Below the pieces are notes generated by a model. It had not been told where the DNA came from and did no database searches. It worked only from the letters and a program-made list of their open reading frames with translations. A program made the position numbers and the translations under genes. This document shows, one piece after another, positions 20,950 to 30,802 of a stretch of 47,596 nucleotides of DNA. The first letter of the stretch is position 1; every line of letters begins with the position of its first letter. The stretch is from Plakobranchus ocellatus (taxonomy: Eukaryota; Mollusca; Gastropoda; Plakobranchidae): contig BLXT01004061.1 of the NCBI GenBank assembly GCA_019648995.1, forward strand, positions 1,259,866 to 1,307,461, written 5' to 3'.

Positions 20950-23458
20950 CATTGATGCAGCTCCGTCAGAGAAGCTCTGAAGGAGAAATATGACGTACAC
21001 CTACTGGACACAAAGCTCGATGGAGAGCAAAGTCATCAAATGAAGATGATCACGTTGATCCCATTGCTTTACAGGTCTTGAGCAAGTATCATCTTGTAAT
21101 CAAGGAGACCGATGCACCAACGTGTGACTGGCCATGACAATTGTCTGTTTCGGGCAGTATCTTTAGCTTTGTATGGTACAGAGAGGTTTCAGGCCACATT
21201 ATGATAATGAACATCCACTCTTTGCTGATCATTTCAATGACCCAAGATTAGTTTTTGATAAGTATGATGTGCTTCTGAAGGATGTCACCAAGTGTCAGTG
21301 GCTTGATGACAGCTCTCAAGTTGCCAATCCACTCGTACTGTCCCCCCACGCAAGCTGCATATTTTTTAAGTGAGCCTTTGTCTCGTGAGGTGCATGGGCG
21401 TGGTGTGACTTCAAGATGAAAATCAGATATCACTTTAATGTGGACCACCATATTTGTTCCAAAAATATAATCCCAGTTCAGAAAAAACTACTTTGTTGTG
21501 TTGAAAAAAAAAACAGTGATGTTCCAATGGTTGACCTAACCAATTGACGTAGATGATGATGGTGGTGGTAGTAGTTTTGATGATACTGATGGCAGTCATT
21601 GTGTTAATGAGTGTGGTGAAAACGGTAGTGATGGTGCTAATGATGATGCAGACCTTGTTGGTGATGCTGTTAGTGGTGCAAATGAGGATGATGGCAGGAA
21701 ACCCCTCTGCAGAGATGCCTTTATAAAAGGAGAGGTGCTTTTAGATTTGTTGAACATAGCCAAACTCCCCGATAGTTTGGAAAAGCTCTCCATTGAGTGA
21801 AAGGACAATGTACATTTCATTGTCAACAATGAAGATAACATTAAAAGGAGGGCAGAAGGAAAATTTCACAATTTTGGAATGATCAGGGTGCTTGGAAGAG
21901 GGTGGAACCAACAAAACATATTTCTTGAAATAGAAAGCCAAGTGAGTTTCGTTTATTTCAAAGATAAATACACAGTCAGGAAAAAGAATGACAAGATTTC
22001 ATACACACCACTTGACCTTCAGCCACTTGTTGAAAATATCCTCGTCCTCCACAGATATTAAGCCAAGCATGGCAGTGGAGGACAGTACCAAAAAAAGTTT
22101 CATGGCTATCAGGTGGTACTTCCATTGCAGTATACAAGTATAAAAGTATTTTTAGGCCTACTCAATTGAAGCCGCATTCGTACAACTTAATGCACCCAAA
22201 ATTGATGCAAAATGTGAAATCAGACAAAATTCATAATGGGTACTGAGATTTACTTGTCGGGTGACTTCTTTGAAAGGCCAACAAACAAAAGGCAGATCCA
22301 CAATGCCAAGGCCAGAGCAAAACACCAGGGCCAAGAACATGTACAGTACACAAAGCCAGTTTTGCTGTCAAAGTAGCAGCTGTGAAGGAAATAAAGCATA
22401 CAATGCCTTTTGTGCAATAAACCATAAAGCAGAGTCAGAGGGTTCCTTTCATTATTTTGTACACAGAAAACCAACTGAATGATATAAAGAGGTTTTGCTG
22501 TCCTCCACTGTCATGTGACTGTACAGTTCTTGGAGTCAATAAAACCTTTAATCTTGGCAATGTCCATGTCACAGTTATTGTCTAGAAAGTCTTTCTGTTA
22601 AAAGACAGCGGGCTGATGATTTTTCGTTTTCTGTGGGCCCATTTTCCTCCATGGTAATAGTGAAAGAGAAACCTCTTTCTCATTCTGGCATCACCTTTCA
22701 GGAAAGCTTGCTGACTATGCACAGTTTCCAGTGCTTGGCAGTGCTGAAGTCATGTCCTTGGCCTTTCCAAAATCCTCAAGACTGGCATGAGCACAACATT
22801 TAAAGAAGAATTTAAAGTATGCCTTGGCAGATGAGGTAGGCATGCCACAACAACAGAGACAGAAACTCGTTCAGCAGATTTCTGCACCTTCTGGCATTGT
22901 TGCCGCACCTAACAATCGTGTTGAAATAGAAGATAATTTTTTGTCCCTCATTGATACTTTTGATTTGTTGGAACACTTTAAGCTGTTATTGGAACAATTG
23001 TCTCCTTTGATGCTCAAGAATGCCAAATAATTGGACCATCCTGGTTTGTGCATGGAGAACACATTATGGACCAATGACAACTGCAAGTCGATCAAGCATG
23101 TACTGGAGCGGGCATGCTCATTGCATTCACTGAAGCTTGTAGACTTGTTTTACAGACTGTACATGGTGGTGGAAGGGCAGTACATGGAAATTCAAAGGGC
23201 CATCTGCGGCAATTTAGGGGGGGAGGCGTTGTGGATGAGTACATGAAATTTGGGGTGCCTAGAGATATAATTTGCTTTACCAAAGTGAACAAGCAGAGAG
23301 CCAGGCACATGAGGAGGTATGCGTTGTGCATCAAAAAATCACTGTCAAGGGGCACCCACTCACAGAAAGATCCCGTTGAGCCAAAACACAAAGGAAAAAA
23401 ACCTAGCCAAAGAAAACAAAAACAAGCAGAAAAACCAGCTTCCTCCCCTTGGCTATGA
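20950..23458 (+). pseudogene. Decayed transposon gene: OTU/vertnin-like domain plus MULE-like transposase
   Basis: Several broken frames line up in one order. About 20,951-21,080 reads REALKEKYDVHLLDTKLDG. At 21,123 TCDWP is frameshifted into HDNCLFRAVSLALYGTE, an OTU-type Cys motif (D-N-C-L-F-R-A; Cys codon 21,142). An acidic Asp/Gly stretch (21,550-21,715) follows, then KFHNFGMIRVLGRGWNQQNI and SYTPLDLQPLVENI. About 22,440-22,620 reads IKRFCCPP then TVLGVNKTFNLG, where MULE-like elements normally have the first catalytic Asp (VDKTFNLG); Asp is Asn here (22,538). Then come EVGMPQQQRQKLV, TLWTNDNCKSIKHVLE and a basic end, KKPSQRKQKQAEKPASSPW. A TAA at 23,028 and a TGA after KLSIE interrupt it, and there are several frameshifts. 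It cannot encode an active protein. The family is recognised from memory of invertebrate vertnin-like/MULE proteins; the domain order is visible. Confidence 0.6.
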
Positions 23459-23705
23459 AATCAAGACAAACAAACAATATGGATTTACCAGATGAATTTG
23501 CTTGAGAACCTAAGCATCAAACTTCTTGTATTCATCCCAGTGTAATAAAATTAACTGTGAAGTTCATCCATCCCTCACATTAAGCATGGAATTGTTGATG
23601 CTTTTGAATTTGTGTTAGAATCTGGTCTTTTGACAAGCTTGGCCTGCAAATCTGAACTTGAATAACTGTCTTTTGTTAAACATTTTTGTTACAATCTTTC
23701 ACCCC

Positions 23706-23743
23706 NNNNNNNNNNNNNNNNNNNNNNNCCCCCCCCCCCCCCC
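23706..23743. repeat. Assembly gap (23 N) with C homopolymer
   Basis: 23,706-23,728 is N, followed by fifteen C. As with the poly-G at the window start, this is probably an assembly-edge artefact. Confidence 0.85.
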
Positions 23744-23957
23744 TTTTCCTACACAGCAAAAATGCATGTTTACAAATTAGCTTACATTACACTGATATTT
23801 TTTTTTAGGGGGTTGGAATGCATTGATTTATTTATTTAATTAATATCAATACCTGTGAGAATGACAACAGTACTTTTAAAATTCGAATTTGGGTAACTGT
23901 CTCTCCTTAATATTTTTGTAACATTCTCTCTCCTTCTCAACCCTCCCCCCCCCACTC

Positions 23958-23963
<6 letters not shown>

Positions 23964-24035
<72 letters not shown>

Positions 24036-24123
24036 TTTCTATCTCTGTTCTTTCTCAAACACAGCAAAATTGCAAGTGCACACACGCACACACACATACA
24101 GAGAGAGAGAGAGAGAGAGAGAG
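23964..24123. repeat. Compound microsatellite (CT)n(AT)n ... (CA)n(GA)n
   Basis: (CT)n at 23,964-23,996 runs into (AT)n up to 24,031. After a 45-base spacer come (CA)n and (GA)n at about 24,079-24,123. Open frames over it on both strands are repeat translations. Confidence 0.95.
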
Positions 24124-25177
24124 GTACTTTTTTCTTTCCTTCTTTTTTTTTTTTTGGTTTTTATTTGCGAAAGTGGGAGATAGAGGATTGGGGAAGAAGG
24201 TGGAGGGAAAAATATTAGAGAGGGGGGGTAGGTACTTTTTATGTTTTTTTATCCCTCCAACACACAAGTTATTTCAAGAAATATTGATATATCGATACCA
24301 TGTGCCCACCACTATACTACACCTGCCATTTTGGAATGGGCTGCCTTCGGTATTGTCGGTAAAGAACCACCTAGGCTGGTATTATTTTTCCTGCTGGGAT
24401 GAAGAGCTAAGAGGATGTTGCGATGACTGGGAATTTTCCGCCAATCTGCCCAAATGGAACAAACATCCTAAAGTCATCCAAGACACAGGAGTGAGGCCCT
24501 GACATCGTATTCCATTCAAGTTTTCCTTGATAAATCAGCAAATACATGTAAAAGAGTAAAATCGAGGATAAAGGAGTTGGGAAGAGCTGGATACAATCCC
24601 GTTTTGCCTTCAGAGAGGTTGGGGATTTGTTGGAACATACGTCTGCAACCTTCTAAGCAAACTCTCCACCAATGGCCAGAGAAGCATCAAAGTTCTGAAC
24701 TCTTGGGGCCCTAGTCTCAAATGGTATCAAGATGCTATTTTTAGCCCTCAGGCTGTAATCTCGAGGATGTTTGGGACAGCTTTTGCAAACTTTTCAAAGT
24801 ACATGTACATCATTAACAATTAGAAACTTCCCGCTTTCTCTGTGTTTGATACTTTTGAGTTCCTGGATCAAATAATCATTGAAGATAGTGATGTTGAGTC
24901 AGATGAGCTGGATCAAACAACGAACATGATAATGATTTCCATCCTTAATTGGTTCAAGAATGTTAGTACTTTTCTTGGAATCCAGACTAGATTCTTAAAG
25001 ATGACCGAGTTCATTGATTTCTTTCTAGAATGTACATTTGAATTTAGAGCAGTGGTAAATCTAGATCAGGCCATGAGGATAACTTTTCTCAAGCAGAGCT
25101 GAGGAAGAATATGAAGATGAAAGCGATATAACGCAAATGTGCCAGAAATACGACGCTTTGATCAACATCTATGATGA
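24124..25177. other. No recognised gene; may include the 5' part of the piggyBac element
   Basis: Short open frames exist (24,173-24,502; 24,842-25,102) but I cannot assign them. The acidic stretch EDSDVESDELDQ near 24,880 and EEEYEDESD near 25,105 resemble the acidic N-terminal regions of piggyBac transposases, so the element may begin upstream of the recognisable domain. No terminal inverted repeat was found. Confidence 0.4.
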
Positions 25178-26934
25178 GAAGTTGCAGTTAGCGTGTCTAG
25201 TCATGCGACTCCATTAAAATCTTATAGATCAGCATCTAGTCTATCTAGATCTAGTCCCTCACCTTATTCCAGGCCTTCTTCCAACCATGGCAGTAGCGAT
25301 AATGAGTCCAACGTGGACATTTATGATGCAGACACAGAGCTTGAAAATGAAGATCCAGCAGATGGCACAAATTTAGATGAAAATGTGATTCAAAATGGAG
25401 ATGTGGATCTTAATGCAGACACAGAGTGGGTTCTAAATTTGAACAATTTTCCTCGTATTCCAGCATTTACTGGTGAACCGGGAATACAGGTTGCCCTTGC
25501 CGATGATCCTATCCCTCAGACATTTACAATCTTATTATCACTGACGAACTGCTTTGGTCATGGAACACTGAAACAAATCGCTATGCCAGGACTGTAACAG
25601 ACAGCAAAGATCACAACCTTCTGTCTAATTGGAGCCGCTTCAAAACCTGGAAACCTGTTGTTTTGAAAGAGATGCGGCAATTCATTGCAGTATGCATGCA
25701 TATAGGCATCAACCCCAAACCAACTTTGCATGATTACTGGACTCGTCTCCCAGCACTGCACTCGTCCTTTTGCAGAAAAGTGATACCAAGAGAGAGATTT
25801 TTATCTATTCTTGCTCTTTGCTATATAGCTGACAATTCTACTTTCAGCCCCTTTGATCAACCTGACCATGATCCAGTTCACAAAATTAGGCCATTTATCA
25901 CGCACCCAAACGATAAGTTCAAGGAACTATACAGATTGTGCCAAGACGTATGCATTCACAAGGCTATGGTACCTTTCAAAGGCAGGTCGTTTTTGCGTCT
26001 ACATGAAAGACAAATCCACTAAGTGGGGCTTCAAGCTGTATGAGCTTTGTGAGAGCAGGTCTGGCTATGTTTATTCTTTTGAAATGTACTGTGCTGACAA
26101 AAGGATTAGTACTAAACCCATCAATGTTATAACGCATCTTATTAAACCAATCCTCAATAATAAAGGCCACAGATTGTTCCTCAAAAATTATTATTGTTGC
26201 CCAGACATGTGGTCTCACCTGCAACCTCAGCAGACCATGATGATAGGAACCTGCAGAGAGAATCGGCTTGGCATGCCAGCTGATCTCTTCCAGGGTAGAA
26301 AATGTCCAGAAGATCTTGACTACCGAAGGAAGGGTCAGCTGATTGTCACAAGATGGTTCGACAAATGAGAAGTTGTGACCCTCTCAACCCTTCACAAGCC
26401 AGAGCTGCGCATCACACCACGCCATTTTGAAGTAAAAGAAAAACCCCTAGCGGTGATTGATTACATTCGCAACATGTCTAGTGTGGATCACTCAGACCAG
26501 CTTATCTGTTTTTTCCCGACGAGACACAGGTCTCAAAAATGATCCTGGTCAGCATACAGACAATTATACTTCTGAAAAAGCACCAAAGAAAGCATGGGAG
26601 GAGAATCACCACTCTGTCAAGTGTCATCAAGGAACTGATTGTCAGCCTTGCAGGAACTGACCTGACAACTGATGCAGTGGAGGACACTGTGAACCTGCCT
26701 CTTGCACAACTGCACGAGAACCATTTTATAAAACTGTGCCCTCCAGCTGGTAAGCAGGCAAAGCGAGGCTTCAGTGTAAAGTCTGCACCAACAAGGCAAA
26801 AAAAAACTGGTGCGACGTATGAAGAAAGAAAAAAAAAGAGGAAACTGGTACCAACTTGGTGTCCTGTGTGCAAAATTGGACTTTGTCTAGATTGCTTCGA
26901 ACTTTACCGGACAAAATCTGACTATACAAAGTGA
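25178..26934 (+). pseudogene. piggyBac-type transposase, decayed
   Basis: The frames are collinear with the DDE_Tnp_1_7 (PGBD) family. An acidic/Ser-rich N-terminus is followed by RIPAFTGEPGIQVALADDP. After a frameshift near 25,520 come NRYARTVTDSKDHNLLSNW, LKEMRQFIAVCMHIGI and KAMVPFKGR. After a second frameshift near 25,995 come YMKDKSTKWGFKLYELCES, FLKNYYCCPDMW and GTCRENRLGMP. A TGA stop lies at 26,366. YIRNMSSVDHSDQL follows, then another shift near 26,530, and last a C-terminal Cys-rich ribbon (WCPVCKIGLCLDCF) ending at 26,934. The first catalytic site (usually S-I-D-E-A-M) reads C-I-H-K-A-M, so Asp is His (25,957). The second (usually D-N-Y-Y) reads K-N-Y-Y, so Asp is Lys (26,183). The third Asp, in SVDHSDQ (26,486), is kept. 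The CxxC before the ribbon is out of frame. No TTAA-flanked ends were found. Confidence 0.88.
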
Positions 26935-27280
26935 ACTATGTGTAGTTAAGTTTTTGGTACTATAGTGTTTCATGAATACACTGGAAATAGCACCATGGAG
27001 TTTTTACAGAGACTTGAAAAAGATACCCCTGTGCCTAAATTATTTTTCCTGTCAAATTAAATCTGGTCGTGTGTTTGTGGACAAGTAAAACCAAAGGGAC
27101 TTTGTATTAGATTCTAAAACCATGCACAGACTTGTGTAGCAATACATTAATAGTGGATTAAAGTCTAAATTACATTTTTATATTCATCATAAATAGGTCC
27201 TCTAGGCAATAGAAAATTATGGAATCCTACATATGTTTTAAATCCAGTTCGGATTTGTACCCATTTTGAAATGTAAGTTT

Positions 27281-27296
27281 GATATATATATACATA

Positions 27297-27350
<54 letters not shown>
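27281..27350. repeat. (AT)n microsatellite
   Basis: An interrupted run of TATA/ATAT, about 70 bases. Confidence 0.95.
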
Positions 27351-27354
<4 letters not shown>

Positions 27355-28064
27355 ATGTTTAAACTATAAACCATAATCTTCAAAGAGTAACAAAATAGAA
27401 GCCACACATTCAGTGTGTGTGTGTTTGCAAATGACATTTTGAGTATTTTTGTCTTTTAGGCCTTTTTAATCATTCTCTCTAGCAATAAATGTATACCATA
27501 TTTTATTGCTAAGGACAACCAAAATGGCACAAAAAGAAAACAAAGACTTCATGCAATACAGGTCTTTTTTATATAATATAAACTAAATTGGTGTTTTCTA
27601 TCTTTTCATTAATATTTATTATGTCCAATCAATATTTAGTCATAAATCTTCTTGATCATAAGGCCCACTCATAGCATTGATTTGATTGATGGTTTATGCC
27701 CACTCTGAACTAATATCTCATATTTATTCATGCATTTTTATTTTCTCACTTATTCTACATATCTCTTAAGGAGTGTTTGTTTTTCGTTGTTTCATTTCTT
27801 TTTACATCATTGGTGCTATTATCAAAAGCAACAAAAAAATATTTTTAAAAATGAAAGTCTCAGATTTGATGCATATTTATAACTGGAATAGGTCAAACAT
27901 TCTCATAAAAATGACTATTTTTTTATATTCTTTCATAAATTTACTGTGCCCCATCAAGAAATAGATATATTGCATGTTGGGTATGTTGGTAATTCCTATA
28001 CTACTGGTTGCACTGAGGGTTTGTGCCTAGATCATTACATATATCGTCAGGCTGGTACAAAAAT

Positions 28065-28322
28065 GGCCTAAGTCAGACATTTTGGAACTGATATACCATG
28101 AACTTCCTTTCAATGCCCCCTATCAGGCCATACTCGATTTTTTATTATCTCTCAGGTCCATCTAAAATTATTATAAAAAGTTGTATTTGGCCTAAGTCAA
28201 ACATGACATAGGCCAAAAGGTTTTTGGTATCCCAAATAGCCTATATAAAGTTAGGCCAAATTGGAACCAGTGTCTATTCAGCCTATGTCATGTCTAAATT
28301 AATTCTTTTTTGGCCTAAGTCA
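28065..28322. repeat. Dispersed GGCCTAAGTCA words, both orientations
   Basis: GGCCTAAGTCA occurs exactly at 28,065, 28,189 and 28,312. Near-matches are at 28,204 (TGACATAGGCC, inverted) and 28,281 (GCCTATGTCA). The last two are inverted relatives of one another. Confidence 0.8.
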
Positions 28323-28595
28323 TTTTGCATTCCACAGTAAAAGTATCGATAACACAACTATCTTCTTAAATTATAGTACGCAGATTAATTATTCCATGGA
28401 CATATTTTTGTTATTAGAGTTTGTTTTTCTTTCAGTTTTGCAATCTGCAATAATTTAAAAACGTGTTTTTACCTAATGAGAAATTTTTGACAAAAAATTA
28501 CATCACAATTATATTGATAAAAGCTTTTTGTATCTAGATCTCGTATCTAGAGCTCCATTTCCTTAGTTCGTTCTCTTTCATCCTCAACAACAACC

Positions 28596-28650
28596 ATGGC
28601 GAGACATGCAATGAAATTATTATCTGATTAAGAAAATCCTTCAAATTGTG
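28596..28650 (+). pseudogene. Exon 1 of decayed DUF7869-type gene
   Basis: An ATG in good context (ACAACCATGG) starts MARHAMKLLSD, then TAA where the frame otherwise continues ENPSNC. It ends in phase 1 at a consensus donor (G|GTAAGT). A single G-to-T change of GAA would explain the stop. Confidence 0.55.
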
Positions 28651-28699
28651 GTAAGTAGATCTGCAACTAATGATAATTAATTGTTGAAACAATGCTAAG

Positions 28700-28945
28700 A
28701 CTGTAAAAATAAGTCAACATAGGTCTAGATCTAGATAAGTTTATCAAGTAGGTTAGAGATTGAACAAATCGATCTAGATCTAGTGACTCAAGAGCTAGAT
28801 ATAGATACATAGAATCTAGATGTAAATGATTTACTCTACACTAAAAACAGAAAAGTCTCTAGATAATTTAGAGTAACGTCTAGATCATGAACAAAAGATC
28901 CTAAAAGTAGAACCTAGATCTAGACATAGATCTAGATTAGATTAT
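28700..28945. repeat. TAGATC/TCTAGA-rich stretch
   Basis: Repeated overlapping palindromic words (CTAGATCTAG, TCTAGA, AGATCTAGATCT) occur many times within intron 1 of the decayed gene. Similar clusters lie at 46,140-46,195 and near 25,230. Confidence 0.7.
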
Positions 28946-29122
28946 TACGTTGTAAACATTGCTCAGCAAGGTTATTTCTAGATTCTAAATCAGATCCCAG
29001 CTTGTGCCCTTTTAATGACAAATTCTCTACGTATCTAGACTAGGTCTAAGGATTTTAGACGTAGGCATCAGCTGTATGTTGCTATTTTGTGAAAAATACT
29101 TTTTTTGCTTTCCAAAACCAAG

Positions 29123-29254
29123 AATCAAGTCAAGATGAAGCATCACAAGACATCCACCATGGCCCTCAGAATGAGGGGATGATATCTTGTACAGAGCCTC
29201 AGTCTGAAACAGAACCCTCATCTGTTGTCCAACAACCACTTGAAGTGATCAATC
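29123..29254 (+). pseudogene. Duplicated exon, copy 1 (donor destroyed)
   Basis: Acceptor ACCAAG. It reads ESSQDEASQDIHHGPQNE to QQPLEVIN. The following bases align with copy 2 (ATCAAT-GGT-AAGAATCAAAAG), but the splice donor GGT is CAT here, so this exon can no longer be spliced out at its old border. Confidence 0.65.
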
Positions 29255-29454
29255 ATAAGAATCAAAAGAGGAATTTCCTTCTCAAACCAAGTTAGCTCCA
29301 GTCTTATAATGTCAGTCTGTATTTTCTCTTATATTGTCAGCAATGTAGTGAAATGAGAGGAGAATAATGTGAAGAGAGAGTGGACCTGGCTTTTACAAAT
29401 AAGGACTGGTTTGAATTATGCATTGGCTGATATCCATTTACGCTCTTCTTTTAG

Positions 29455-29532
29455 AAACCAATCAAGATGAGCCATCATCTGATGTTCTGGATTTAGACGA
29501 GCACGTCCAACAAGCATTCCAAGTAATCAATG
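29455..29532 (+). pseudogene. Duplicated exon, copy 2
   Basis: Acceptor CTCTTCTTTTAG, donor G|GTAAGA. It encodes ETNQDEPSSDVLDLDEHVQQ then AFQVING; 78 bases, phase 1-1. Confidence 0.7.
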
Positions 29533-29806
29533 GTAAGAATCAAAAGGAAAACGATGTCACATTATCAACTCTAGTTTGTGTTAGGCATCAGAACTTTTAT
29601 TTTTATTCTATTTTAAAGCCAGGGTTTAGGCTTAATTTCTCTTTTATTTTGCTGGCAATTTTGTAGAAAAATGAAGAAAGAAAAAAAAAAACATTTAAAG
29701 CTTCATCACTATGGGGAATATTTTGGAAAACCTTTTTATGCCTTTAAAAATAAAGACTGGTTTTAATAATACTTTGGCTCACACCCACTTATTGCTCTTT
29801 TTTTAG

Positions 29807-29950
29807 AAACCAATCAAGATGTGCCATCACCAGACAGCCACCAAATCCCACAAAATGGAGAGTGTCAGTCATTCACAGAATCCATGTTTCAAGCTGGACC
29901 TTCATCTGATGTTCTGGATTTAGACGAGCACGTCCAACAAGCGATCAATG
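29807..29950 (+). pseudogene. Duplicated exon, copy 3
   Basis: Acceptor GCTCTTTTTTTAG, donor G|GTAAAC. It starts ETNQDVPSPDSHQIPQNGE and shares SSDVLDLDEHVQQA with copy 2; 144 bases, phase 1-1. The intron sequence before copies 2 and 3 is also homologous (ATAA(A/G)GACTGGTTT near 29,398 and 29,748), giving a unit of about 352 bases. Confidence 0.7.
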
Positions 29951-30248
29951 GTAAACTTTTTCCTGTGTTACTGTTGTGCCTAGTATGAAGTCTAAGTCTG
30001 TGTATTTTGATCATCAACATTATAAAAATTAAATGTTTTATTTAAGGCGGAATTTGAACTATCATTCAAGAATGAAAGTTTTGAAAAAATTAAATTGCAG
30101 TGCAAAGCATCATAATTTTTTTTTAATGGTGAAGATGAATTTCAAATCTTTTCATTTTGTTTAAAGTTTTCCATTGTGATATTATTTATGAAAAATCATT
30201 GAAAACAGTTTGTACATATATATGCATACATATTGGTTATTTTTCCAG

Positions 30249-30386
30249 ATACTGCTCACAGTCCACTACCTGATGATCAAATTTCATCGCAAGAGTTAAA
30301 CAGCACTGGGGTATCAACTTCACCTTCTGATAATGGAGACATTGCAAGTGATACAAGCACCGTTGATTTCAATGTAGAAAGCACAG
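30249..30386 (+). pseudogene. Exon 5 of decayed DUF7869-type gene
   Basis: Acceptor TTTTTCCAG, donor G|GTACAC. It encodes DTAHSPLPDDQISSQELN then TSTVDFNVESTG; 138 bases, phase 1-1. Disordered, acidic; no domain. Confidence 0.6.
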
Positions 30387-30802
30387 GTACACTTTAGCAG
30401 GCTGGATTTATTTCAGTTGGATTCAGCTTCAATATGTTATGTAAAACATAAGTTTAATCAGTTTCAATCGTTAACATTGACGCTTTATGCAGGCTTTATG
30501 TGTTCATATTTTGTTGTTGCTGAGAATTTTCTTGAAAATGACTTTTTAGAACCTTTTATGTTTTCAGTTTTGTTTTGATTAGCCATTAAATTATTCTTGA
30601 TTTGAAAGATTACAGTTAGTTACAGATAAAACAAACAAACAACAATGGGTTTTAAGATAGATAAAAGGGGTTCCCTCTCAATTGCTAAGGCATTGAAATT
30701 TATTATATGTAATAAACTTTTATGCCTTATTGACTGTTGGTGTTAAATTAACAGATTTTTCAATACTGTTTTTCCCTTGTTTTTTAATTTATCATACTTC
30801 AG

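Larger units (their letters stand above)
26935..28595. other. Intertransposon stretch, no gene seen
   Basis: AT-rich, with an (AT)n microsatellite at about 27,281-27,350 and a cluster of GGCCTAAGTCA words at 28,065-28,322. No coding sequence recognised. Confidence 0.65.

Noticed and set aside
24173..24502. 109-residue plus-strand open frame
   Set aside because: No recognisable domain and no splice or transposon context that would support it.
24813..26950. TTAA words around the piggyBac pseudogene as its ends, or as the source of the element at 44.8 kb
   Set aside because: Sequences inside these TTAA words do not form inverted repeats and do not match CTCACTTGCGG.
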